Assembly (NCBI RefSeq): GCF_035917575.1 | Contig: NZ_CP109090.1 | Location: forward strand, 7,006,001 to 7,070,000 | Length of the DNA: 64,000 bases | Reading direction: 5' to 3' | Source: Streptomyces sp. NBC_01788 | GTDB taxonomy: Bacteria; Actinomycetota; Actinomycetes; Streptomycetales; Streptomycetaceae | Part shown: one piece after another, positions 55,888 to 63,420 of the stretch | Numbering within the stretch: position 1 is the first letter of the stretch | Layout of the letters: every line of letters begins with the position of its first letter | Notes under the pieces: model-generated | What the model was told of the DNA's origin: nothing | Database searches by the model: none | What the model saw: only the letters and a program-made list of their open reading frames with translations | Program-made: the position numbers and the translations under genes

Positions 55888-57105
55888 ATGGCAGCCGGCG
55901 GAGCGCTTTCGAAGCACTGGATGTTCAGTGACGCATACACCCAGAACCCGTATCCGACCTTCGCCGCGCTGCGCGCCGAACAGCCGGTGACCATGGTGCA
56001 GACGCCGGACGGAGCGCGGGCCTGGGTGGTCACCCGGCACGAGGACGTCCGCAGCGCACTGGCCGATCCCCGGATGAGCCGGGACATCGGGAACCTGTAC
56101 CGGGCGCTCGGCCGGCAGATCGGCAAGGAGCTGCAGCCGGCCGACGAGATCACCCACCATCTGGCCAACTCCGACCCGCCGCGGCACACCCGGCTGCGCA
56201 AGGCGCTGGTGTTCGCCTTCACGCCCAAGCGGGTCGCGAACATGCGTCCCAGCCTGGAGAAGGTCGTCGACGGCCTGCTCGACGAACTCGCCGTACAGCC
56301 GCGTCCTGATCTGCTGGCCGGTCTCACCGAGCCGCTGCCGATCATCGCGATCGCCCAGCTCCTGGGCGTTCCCGCCGCCGACTGGCGGCAGTTCAAGGTC
56401 TGGTCGAACACAATGCGGTCCACCGACGCCGCCGATCCGACCGGTGTCCTGGCCGAGCACACCCGGCAACTGTCCGCTTACATGGCCGATCTGATCGCTG
56501 AGAAGCAGCGGCACCCGACCGACGACCTGGTCTCCGCGATGGTGCACGCCGAGGGCGACAAGCTGCTGACCCCTAAGGAGATCCTCTCCACCGCTTTCGC
56601 GCTGATGACCGGCGGCAACGAGACCACCACCGCCCTGGTGACCGGCTGCTTCGTGGGACTGCTGACCCACCCCGAGCAGGCCGAGCGGCTCAAGGCCGAC
56701 CTCGACCGCATCCCCCGGGTCGTCGACGAGTTGATCCGGTTCGCCGGCCCCATGATGTACACCCTCCAGCGCCTGACCCTGGAGGACGTCGAGATCGCGG
56801 GCACCACGATTCCGGCGGGCGAGATCGTGATGCTCTCCCCGGCCAGTGCGAACCACGATCCGGAGGCCCTTCCCGACCGGCCGGACGAACTGGACATCGA
56901 CCGCCCGAAACCGGTGCACCTCACTTTCGGGCACGGCATCCACTACTGCATCGGAACGCATCTGGCGCGGGCCCAGGCGGAGATATCGATCCGCCGTGTC
57001 TTCGAGCGTTTCCCGGACGTCCGACTCGCCGTGCACCCGTCGGAACTTCGTTATCAGCCCGCTCTGCTCGTCAGGTCTCCGGCCGCGCTTCCCGTCCGGC
57101 TCTGA
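55888..57105 (+). CDS. Cytochrome P450 (tailoring, substrate unknown)
   Basis: A 405-residue soluble P450. The I-helix is ALMTGGNETTTALVTG, with the acid-threonine pair. The ExxR motif is ELIRFAGP and the heme Cys is in FGHGIHYCIGTHLARAQ. It differs clearly from the P450sky-like protein at the left end. In related cinnamoyl-peptide clusters extra P450s oxidise the alkenyl side chain or the peptide; its position next to the acyl genes makes the cinnamoyl chain one candidate, but this is inference. It is the first plus-strand gene of the divergent pair, followed by mbtH and a ferredoxin that may feed it electrons. The start is ATG 55888, after GGGAGAG; the longer open frame upstream has no P450 features. 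Confidence 0.92.
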   Translation: MAAGGALSKHWMFSDAYTQNPYPTFAALRAEQPVTMVQTPDGARAWVVTRHEDVRSALADPRMSRDIGNLYRALGRQIGKELQPADEITHHLANSDPPRHTRLRKALVFAFTPKRVANMRPSLEKVVDGLLDELAVQPRPDLLAGLTEPLPIIAIAQLLGVPAADWRQFKVWSNTMRSTDAADPTGVLAEHTRQLSAYMADLIAEKQRHPTDDLVSAMVHAEGDKLLTPKEILSTAFALMTGGNETTTALVTGCFVGLLTHPEQAERLKADLDRIPRVVDELIRFAGPMMYTLQRLTLEDVEIAGTTIPAGEIVMLSPASANHDPEALPDRPDELDIDRPKPVHLTFGHGIHYCIGTHLARAQAEISIRRVFERFPDVRLAVHPSELRYQPALLVRSPAALPVRL

Positions 57106-57240
57106 CAATTCCCGGCAGCCTGTCCCGTTCGACGTTCAACTGTCCGGGAGGATCGAAATCACCGATACGAAGGATTCCCGCAATCGCCTGTGGAGACAAC
57201 CCAGTTCAGGCGGACCGCATCGCAGGATGGAGAAGGGTAT

Positions 57241-57465
57241 ATGAGCACCAATCCTTTCGAGGACAACGACGCCGACTACTACGTGCTGGTCAACGACGAG
57301 GGACAGCACTCGCTCTGGCCGGCCTTCGCCGAGGTTCCGGCCGGCTGGACGGTCGCGCACGGCCGGGCCGGCCGGGAGGCGTGCCTGGAGTACGTCAACG
57401 AGAACTGGACCGACATGCGGCCGCTCAGCCTGGTGCGTGAGATGGAGGCGGCGGCGGGCGAGTAG
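57241..57465 (+). CDS. MbtH-like protein
   Basis: A 74-residue MbtH-family protein, which binds and stabilises NRPS adenylation domains. It shows the family pattern [24 protein letters not shown] as two blocks, then the tryptophan in VPAGWTV and the C-terminal [12 protein letters not shown]. It is the only MbtH-like gene in the window and would serve the eleven A domains. AAGGG precedes the ATG by a normal distance. It is followed 11 bases later by a strong terminator-like stem. Confidence 0.96.
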   Translation: MSTNPFEDNDADYYVLVNDEGQHSLWPAFAEVPAGWTVAHGRAGREACLEYVNENWTDMRPLSLVREMEAAAGE

Positions 57466-57476
57466 CCGCCGGCCGC

Positions 57477-57548
57477 GGGCTGATCTGTGCGTGGGGCGGG
57501 CTCGCCCGTGCGGCGGTGCCGCCGCGCCCGCACAGGTCAGCCCTTTTT
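57477..57548 (+). terminator. Rho-independent-type terminator after mbtH
   Basis: 57477-57491 pairs with 57529-57543 over 15 positions with one G-U pair. The inner region is also able to pair, and TTTTT follows at 57544-57548. This is the most classical terminator in the window. It ends the mbtH message and leaves the ferredoxin gene dependent on read-through or its own start signal. Confidence 0.8.
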
Positions 57549-57578
57549 CGGCCCCGAGGGCGTTCCGAGGAGGAAGTC

Positions 57579-57773
57579 ATGAAGGTTCTCATCGACCAGG
57601 ACACGTGCGTCGCCTCCGGCCAGTGCGTGCTGACCGCCGCCGACGTGTTCGACCAGCGGGACGAGGACGGCATCGCCGTCCTGCTCGACGACACCCCGCC
57701 CGCCGACCGCGCGGACGACGTCCGGCAGGCCGCCGCGGTCTGCCCGGCCCGGGCCATCCGCCTGGAGGAGTGA
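57579..57773 (+). CDS. Ferredoxin, [3Fe-4S] type
   Basis: A 64-residue ferredoxin of the kind that reduces actinomycete P450s. The cluster-binding cysteines are in DTCVASGQC near residues 10-16 and in AAVCPARAI near the C-terminus, with the spacing of single-cluster [3Fe-4S] proteins. No reductase gene lies nearby, so a housekeeping ferredoxin reductase must be assumed. The start is ATG 57579, directly after GAGGAGGAAGTC, an excellent ribosome binding site. It likely serves the neighbouring P450 and may also serve the P450sky-like enzyme. Confidence 0.95.
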   Translation: MKVLIDQDTCVASGQCVLTAADVFDQRDEDGIAVLLDDTPPADRADDVRQAAAVCPARAIRLEE

Positions 57774-58111
57774 GGGAGTCACGGGAAGGGGGCGCCGGGA
57801 GTGGCTCCGACCGCCCCCGGAGGTTTACTTCCCGGCAGAACTTTCTTTGCTCCAGGGGCCGTTGACGTGGAACATGTTGCGGAACTAGCGTCCCCTCCAG
57901 TTCACAGACATCATACGTGTCCCAGGTGGGCCCCCACGTCCCATGAGGGCTGGGGACTCGCGCCCGAACCGTCGGCGCCTGCCGTCCGAATCGCGCGGCC
58001 CGGCGGTCGGCAGTGCACGAACGGGGGCGCGGGCGCGGCCTTCCCGGGCATGCCCCTCGCCGTACGGTCGAGCACTCAGGTGCAGCCAGATCCGGCCAGA
58101 CGGGGTGAGGA
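57774..58111 (+). promoter_or_regulatory. Region upstream of the regulator gene with a candidate promoter
   Basis: No gene is seen in these 338 bases. TTGACG (57862-57867) and TAGCGT (57886-57891), spaced 18 bases apart, form a plausible housekeeping-sigma promoter for the regulator. This would imply an untranslated leader of roughly 210 bases if the first start is used. Confidence 0.4.
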
Positions 58112-59098
58112 ATGCGGAACCAGTTCGGGGGAAGGTCGCATGAACACGGGGGAGCCGGCCGGGAGGGGGCGGGCCGGCACGACATGGACAAGGTCTTCCT
58201 GGACGTGCATTCCCTGATTCTCTCCACGGTGGCGAAGCACCGGGAGTACCGGGAGCACCGGGACGGGACGTCCGGAGAACCGCTCGCCACCGCGCTGAAC
58301 CCGATCGACGCCCAGATCCTGGCGGCCGCCGTGGAGTTGGCGGACGGTGCCGGACGCACGGTCGACGCCGTGGTCGCCTTACCCGGTCACGCGGAGGCCG
58401 TCTACGCGCTGCTGCGCGAACTGCTGCGCAGACGTGGCGACATGGTGCGGCTCCGGATCCTGTGCACCCGTGACACACTCGACCACGAAATGGTGCGGGA
58501 ACTCGCCCGCAGGGGGTGCAAGGCCGTCCGCATCGCCCGCATTCCGCTGATGACGTCCCTGATCGTCGACGGCCGGACGACGCTGGTGTGCACCGAGACG
58601 GCCGGCGAGCGCCAGGCGTCCGTCCTGCGGGCGTCCTCCGTCACCCAGTGCGGCCAGACCCTCTTCGACACCGTCTGGAGTCACGCGGTCGACGCCACCG
58701 CCTGGGTGTGCCTGGGCGCCCATGCCCGCGTCGAACTCGTCCAGCAGATACTGCACTACCTCCACACCGGGGCCACCGACGAGGCCGCCTCGCGCGAGTT
58801 GTCCATCTCCGTGCGCACCTATCGCCGGCACATCGCCACCATCATGGAGATTCTCGACGCCCGGTCCCGGTTCCAGGCGGGGGTGCGCGCCGCCGAACTC
58901 GGCCTGCTCACCCCCCGCGTCCGCCCGGGCGCGGAGCCGTCCCGCGGGCGCACTCCGGCGGGATGGGCGGCGGGCGGCGGCACACCACCACCGCGGGGCG
59001 CCTACTCCCCGGCCGCCCTGCGCTCCATCCAGTCCGTACCGCAACTGGCCCGGCGCCACTCCTACGAGCCCGATGCCGTCGCCGATCCCAGATCCTGA
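58112..59098 (+). CDS. LuxR-type transcriptional regulator with PLD/TrmB-like N-terminal part
   Basis: A regulator of up to 328 residues. The C-terminal LuxR-type helix-turn-helix is at about 216-266 (GATDEAASRELSISVRTYRR, then the recognition helix and RAAELGLL). The first 200 residues look like the sugar/ligand-sensing or phospholipase-D-like region of TrmB-related regulators, not a receiver domain; no phosphoacceptor Asp pattern was seen. About 60 disordered residues follow the HTH. Codon 90 is TTA (58379-58381), so translation should depend on the bldA tRNA. Two starts are possible: ATG 58112 with GGTGAGG close by, and ATG 58184 (MDKVFLDV), which fits the conserved part better but has a poor ribosome binding site. 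It is a likely pathway activator at the cluster edge. Confidence 0.85.
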   Translation: MRNQFGGRSHEHGGAGREGAGRHDMDKVFLDVHSLILSTVAKHREYREHRDGTSGEPLATALNPIDAQILAAAVELADGAGRTVDAVVALPGHAEAVYALLRELLRRRGDMVRLRILCTRDTLDHEMVRELARRGCKAVRIARIPLMTSLIVDGRTTLVCTETAGERQASVLRASSVTQCGQTLFDTVWSHAVDATAWVCLGAHARVELVQQILHYLHTGATDEAASRELSISVRTYRRHIATIMEILDARSRFQAGVRAAELGLLTPRVRPGAEPSRGRTPAGWAAGGGTPPPRGAYSPAALRSIQSVPQLARRHSYEPDAVADPRS

Positions 59099-59540
59099 CG
59101 CGTGGTCCGACACAGCGGGTGACGGTGCGGAGAGTGCCGGCCGGGGGAGGAGAGGGGCCGGGATCGTTCCGGCCTGACGAGGCCGGACCGACGATGTGGC
59201 GGACGGCGGGCGGACGGCGGGGCCGGAGAGGGAGGACCCTCCGGCCCCGCCGTCCGTTCGTGACCGGTTTCGACCAGGAGAGATCGCCGTCTTTCGGTTC
59301 GGTTCCGTATGGCGGCGCGGGTGATCGCTCTGTCGTGCGAACGCTCATACCAGAGCGGGACGCTTCCTGGGGGATTTCCTCAACTGTCCACTTCACCTCG
59401 TGCGTTGGTGACTACTGTCAGTGGCCGTGGGGCGACGCGGGGCCGTACACGCGCCGCTGTCGACCGGCACAGCGATGGCGCATGCCCGCTCGCGCCCCGG
59501 GCGCGAGTACACAGGCCCGACGGACCCGTACGAGGATCAG
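59099..59540. other. 442-base gap between cluster regulator and conservon
   Basis: No gene with a credible start and family signature was recognised here. It holds a strong hairpin (59211-59256) and then about 280 bases that should include the conservon promoter, for which no clear -35/-10 pair was found. It is a natural place to draw the right border of the biosynthetic cluster. Confidence 0.6.
59211..59256 (+). terminator. 18-bp perfect hairpin downstream of the regulator gene
   Basis: 59211-59228 and 59239-59256 are exact reverse complements around a 10-base loop, followed by TTCGTGACC rather than a U run. It lies 113 bases after the regulator stop codon. GC-rich stems without U tracts are common terminators in Streptomyces. 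Confidence 0.75.
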
Positions 59541-62534
59541 ATGTCTCACCTCCGTGCACCGGCCGCCCGCGCAGACCGCCGTGAGGGCGGGCGGCACGGG
59601 CGGCCGGTGACCCGCACCGTCCCCTCGCTGCCCGAGACCCGCCTACGGCCTCAGCTGCTGCGCATGGCGGTGCTGCCGCCGACCTCGGTCGCCCTCAGCG
59701 CCGGCGCGGCCGTGATCTTCACCGTGCGCTCCACCGGCGCACGCCCCGGTCTCGTCCTGTGGGCCGTGCTCGCCGGAGCGTTCGCGGTCACGGTCGCCGG
59801 CATCGTGATCGCCGCCGTCGCCGCCGGCCGGGCCGCCCGGTCGGTGCACGACCGGATCGGCGTCCTGCGCCGCGGCACCGAACGCCGCGAGGCCGAACTG
59901 CGCGGGCTCGTCGACGCCCTGCGCCGGGGCGAGGCCCCGCCGCGGCGCAAGCCGCACGGCGGCCCGCCGGAGGACACCGACGAGATCGACCTGCTCGCCG
60001 CCGACCTGGCACGCGCCCACGACGGTGCCCTCGCCGCCGTCGTGCACGCCGCCCAGCTCTCCAGCCGCACCGGCAGCGAACAGAAACTGGAGGTCTTCGT
60101 CAATCTCGCCCGGCGCCTTCAGTCCCTGGTGCACCGGGAGATCTCCATCCTCGACGAGCTGGAGAACGACATCGAGGATCCCGACCTGCTCAAGGGCATC
60201 TTCCACGTCGACCACCTCGCCACCCGGGTCCGCCGGCACGCCGAGAACCTCGCCGTCCTCGGCGGCGCCGTCTCCCGCCGCCAGTGGAGCAACCCGGTCT
60301 GCATGACGGAGGTGCTCCGCTCGGCCATCGCCGAGGTCGAGCAGTACTCACGGGTCAAGCTCGCCCCGCCGATCGAGGGGCGGCTGCGCGGCCACGCCGT
60401 CGCCGACGTGATCCATCTGGTGGCCGAACTCGTCGAGAACGCCACGCTGTTCTCCGCCCCGCAGACCCAGGTCCTGCTGCGCGCCAGCCTCGTCACCTCC
60501 GGACTCGCGGTGGAGGTCGAGGACCGGGGCCTGGGCATGCCGGTCGGTGAGCAGGTCCGGATGAACGCCCTGCTGGCCGACCCCGACCAGGTCAACGTCG
60601 CGAGCCTGCTCGCCGACGGCCGCATCGGGCTGTACGTGGTCTCCCAGCTCGCCAGGCGGCACGGCGTCCACGTCCGTCTGCAGACCAACATCTACGGCGG
60701 AGTGCAGGCGGTCGTCGTCCTGCCGCAGGCCCTGCTGGGAGCGTCGACGGGAGCCTCCGGCACGTCGTTCGGGGCGCTGGACACCGGCGCACGGCCCGCA
60801 GTCCCGGCCCCAGGACAGTACGGCGGACCGCCGGCCCTGCACGGCGGCGGCACCCACCGCGCGCCGGCCGTCTCCGGCGGTCACGGTGTGCATGGCGTGC
60901 ACGGCACCGGCGTACGCCCCTCGCCGAGCCCCGTCACCGGCCTGCTCGGCGCCCCCGCCCGCCCCGGCGACACACGCCAACGCGAGGGCGGGATGCATCC
61001 CGTGACGGGCACGCGCGCGACTGGCGCCCACCGGCCCCCGGCCTCGCCCCACGCGAACGGCACCACCGGGCCCGCCACACCGGTGTCCGGGCGCGACACG
61101 CCCATGGCCGCACCCCCGCCCGGGGCCGGGGACCGCGGGCCGATGTCCGTGCCTCCGTCTCGGGCCCGGCATGGCAAGCCGGCGCCCATGCCTGCTCCTG
61201 GGATCGGGATTGGCGGGCCGGTGTCCGGGCCTGGGGTCGGGGACGGCGGGTCCGTGTCCGTGCCCGAGTCTGGGGCCCGGTACGGCAGGCCGGCGCCCAT
61301 GCCTGGGGTCGGGGGTGGGGGTGGCGCGCCGGTGTCCGTGCCCGGGCCTGGGGTCGGGGACGGCGGGTCCGTGTCCGTGCCCGGGCCTGGGGTCGGGGAC
61401 GGCGGGTCCGTGTCCGTGCCCGAGTCTGTGGCTTGGTACGGCGGGCCGGTGTCCGTGCCTGTGCCTGAGGCCGGGGATGGCGGGCCGGTGTCCGTGCCTG
61501 TGCCTGAGGCCGGGGATGGCGGGCCGGTGTCCGTGCCTGTGCCTGAGGCCGGGGATGGCGGGCCGGTGTCCGTGCCTGTGCCTGAGGCCGGGGATGGCGG
61601 GCCGGTGTCCGTGCCCGTGCCTGGGGTCGGGAATGGCATGGCGGTGTCCGTGCCCGCGCCCACATCCGGGGGTGATGAGCCGGTGTCTGTGCCCGCCCCC
61701 GCCGCCGTGCCCGGGGCTGACATTCCGACGTCTGTGCCCGAGCCCGCGTTCGGGGGCGACATGCCGGTGTCCGTACCCGCGCCTCCGTTCGGGGCCGACG
61801 CGTTCTCGGCCATGGCCGCGCCCATGGCCGGCGGCGACGCACCCCCGTCCGTACCCGCGCCTGTGTTCCGGCGCCACACACCCATGGCCGCGCCCGCGCC
61901 CATGCCCGTGGGCGACACGCCTATCCCCGTACCCGCGCCCCCGTCCGTGGGCGACACGCCCACCCCCGTACCCGCGCCCACGCCCGGCGGCGATCTGCTG
62001 CCCGCCCCCACCTCGCCCGTCGGCGACGTACGACCCGTCGAGTCCGTCGACCGCGACCACCGGGAGCACCTCGACCCCCTGCCGCGGCGGACCGCGCGTG
62101 ACGGGCAGGACAATCCCGCCGAGGCGGTGCCGGGGATCCGGCCCGCCGACCGGGCCGCCGTGGCGGCGAACGCCGGTGCGCCGCCCGTTCCGCGCGCCGG
62201 AGCGGTGCGCGGGACCATGGCGAGGCCCCAACTGCCCCGGCGGCGCGCCCAGGAGCACCTCGTGCCGCAACTGCGCGATGCCCCGGTGTCACGCCAGGAA
62301 TCCGGGTACGTCACCGGCCACGACCCCGGGCTGATGGCCGCCTTCCAGCGCGGGATGGGCCTCGCGGAGTCGGAACAGCGCCGGGAGCCGGGCCCTGCGC
62401 GCGAGCCGCACTCCCCGGGCGCCACGCACCCCGCGTACCCCCTGGACGCGTCCGGGCCGGCGGAGGCGCGGCCCGTGCTCCTGCCGGGGCAGCACCTCAC
62501 CGGCCGGCACGACGGGAGCGAGCCGGCCGGATGA
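59541..62534 (+). CDS. cvnA: CvnA-type sensor histidine-kinase-like protein of a conservon
   Basis: A 997-residue membrane sensor, the first gene of a cvn operon (a signalling complex with small GTPase CvnD). Two membrane spans lie near residues 35-62 and 70-97. A helical region with FHVDHLATRVRRHAENL follows, then a HATPase domain: N-box ELVENATLFSAP near 294, G1 DRGLGMP near 328, G2 GRIGLYVVSQ near 362. From about residue 400 on, the protein is a long Pro/Gly/Val-rich, surely disordered tail of roughly 600 residues. This includes four identical 13-residue repeats, followed by a short conserved end with HLVPQLRDAPVS and FQRGM. The start at ATG 59541, after GAGGATCAG, is preferred over the ATG at 59421. 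The operon is common in the core genomes of Streptomyces, so a link to the peptide cluster is not implied. Confidence 0.9.
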   Translation: MSHLRAPAARADRREGGRHGRPVTRTVPSLPETRLRPQLLRMAVLPPTSVALSAGAAVIFTVRSTGARPGLVLWAVLAGAFAVTVAGIVIAAVAAGRAARSVHDRIGVLRRGTERREAELRGLVDALRRGEAPPRRKPHGGPPEDTDEIDLLAADLARAHDGALAAVVHAAQLSSRTGSEQKLEVFVNLARRLQSLVHREISILDELENDIEDPDLLKGIFHVDHLATRVRRHAENLAVLGGAVSRRQWSNPVCMTEVLRSAIAEVEQYSRVKLAPPIEGRLRGHAVADVIHLVAELVENATLFSAPQTQVLLRASLVTSGLAVEVEDRGLGMPVGEQVRMNALLADPDQVNVASLLADGRIGLYVVSQLARRHGVHVRLQTNIYGGVQAVVVLPQALLGASTGASGTSFGALDTGARPAVPAPGQYGGPPALHGGGTHRAPAVSGGHGVHGVHGTGVRPSPSPVTGLLGAPARPGDTRQREGGMHPVTGTRATGAHRPPASPHANGTTGPATPVSGRDTPMAAPPPGAGDRGPMSVPPSRARHGKPAPMPAPGIGIGGPVSGPGVGDGGSVSVPESGARYGRPAPMPGVGGGGGAPVSVPGPGVGDGGSVSVPGPGVGDGGSVSVPESVAWYGGPVSVPVPEAGDGGPVSVPVPEAGDGGPVSVPVPEAGDGGPVSVPVPEAGDGGPVSVPVPGVGNGMAVSVPAPTSGGDEPVSVPAPAAVPGADIPTSVPEPAFGGDMPVSVPAPPFGADAFSAMAAPMAGGDAPPSVPAPVFRRHTPMAAPAPMPVGDTPIPVPAPPSVGDTPTPVPAPTPGGDLLPAPTSPVGDVRPVESVDRDHREHLDPLPRRTARDGQDNPAEAVPGIRPADRAAVAANAGAPPVPRAGAVRGTMARPQLPRRRAQEHLVPQLRDAPVSRQESGYVTGHDPGLMAAFQRGMGLAESEQRREPGPAREPHSPGATHPAYPLDASGPAEARPVLLPGQHLTGRHDGSEPAG
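61448..61603 (+). repeat. Four identical 39-bp tandem repeats inside cvnA
   Basis: Perfect copies start at 61448, 61487, 61526 and 61565, each coding for 13 residues (PVSVPVPEAGDGG in one register). Degenerate copies flank the array on both sides, for example near 61345-61410 and from 61604. Exact identity suggests recent expansion by slippage or unequal crossing over. Confidence 0.92.
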
Positions 62535-62614
62535 CCACAAGCCCGCCCAGCCCGGCCACCACCCCCGACCCCAGAGCTTGCGCAGACCTTCGGACCCCAA
62601 GGAGTCGATCCACC

Positions 62615-63049
62615 ATGGTGAGCGATGCGCCGACCGGCCGTGTCTCCGACCTCGACTGGCTGATGAGCGGCCTCGTGCAGCGCGTACCGCACACCACCAG
62701 CGCGGTCCTGCTGTCCTGCGACGGGCTGGTGAAGTCCGTGCACGGCCTCGACCACGACAGCGCCGACCACATGGCCGCCCTGGCCTCCGGCCTGTACTCC
62801 CTCGGCCGCAGCGCCGGCGTCCGCTTCGGCGACGGCGGCGAGGTGCGTCAGGTCGTCGTGGAACTCGACGCGACGCTGCTGTTCGTCACCACCGCGGGTA
62901 CCGGCACCTGTCTGGCCGTGCTCGCGGGCCGCGAGGCCGACGCGGCTGTGCTGGGCTACGAGATGGCGATGCTCGTCAAGAGCGTCCGCCCCTACCTGGA
63001 GACCGCGCCCCGGCAGCATTCCGTCGAATCCCGGGCGCTGCGGCCTTGA
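62615..63049 (+). CDS. cvnB: CvnB-type roadblock/LC7 protein
   Basis: A 144-residue roadblock/LC7-fold protein, the conservon component thought to regulate the GTPase CvnD, much as MglB does MglA. The conserved N-terminal segment reads DLDWLMSGLVQRVPHTTSAV, followed by LLSCDGLVKSVHGL. ATG 62615 has AAGGAG upstream at a good distance and matches the family start. An earlier ATG at 62531 overlaps the cvnA stop as ATGA but would add 28 residues of low-complexity sequence. Confidence 0.93.
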   Translation: MVSDAPTGRVSDLDWLMSGLVQRVPHTTSAVLLSCDGLVKSVHGLDHDSADHMAALASGLYSLGRSAGVRFGDGGEVRQVVVELDATLLFVTTAGTGTCLAVLAGREADAAVLGYEMAMLVKSVRPYLETAPRQHSVESRALRP

Positions 63050-63420
63050 GCGCGGCGGCGGCCGGCGACAGGCCCTGGCTCGACGACGCGGCCGGACGGC
63101 TGGTGCGTCCTTTCACCGTCAGCGACGGCCGCACCCGGCCCAGCATCGCGCTCGACCTGATGTCCCAGGTGATGGCCACCGGGGCGGCGCCGCCGGTCCA
63201 CCTCGGCCCGGAGCACGGCCAGGCACTCGACCTGTGCCGCGCCCCCCTCCCGGTGGCCGAGATCGCCGCCCATCTGAAGCTGCCGGCCGTGGTGACCAAG
63301 GTGCTGCTGTCCGATCTCGTCGACTGCGGGGCGCTGACCACCGGGCCCCCCGCGTACCACCACCCCACCGACCGGGCTCTTCTGGAGGCAGTGCTCGATG
63401 GACTACGACGACAGCTCTGA
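63046..63420 (+). CDS. cvnC: CvnC-type DUF742 protein
   Basis: A 124-residue DUF742 protein, third member of the conservon. The typical opening GDRPWLDDAAGRLVRPFTVS and the winged-helix-like part LPVAEIAAHLKLPAVVTKVLL are present. The most likely start is a TTG at 63046 that overlaps the cvnB stop as TTGA; no ATG or GTG fits the family N-terminus. It overlaps cvnD by 23 bases at its 3' end. Its biochemical role in the complex is not well defined in the family. Confidence 0.9.
   Translation: MSAAAAGDRPWLDDAAGRLVRPFTVSDGRTRPSIALDLMSQVMATGAAPPVHLGPEHGQALDLCRAPLPVAEIAAHLKLPAVVTKVLLSDLVDCGALTTGPPAYHHPTDRALLEAVLDGLRRQL

Noticed and set aside
59421..59540. Earlier start for cvnA
   Set aside because: The extra 40 residues are low-complexity and the ATG at 59541 has a better ribosome binding site.
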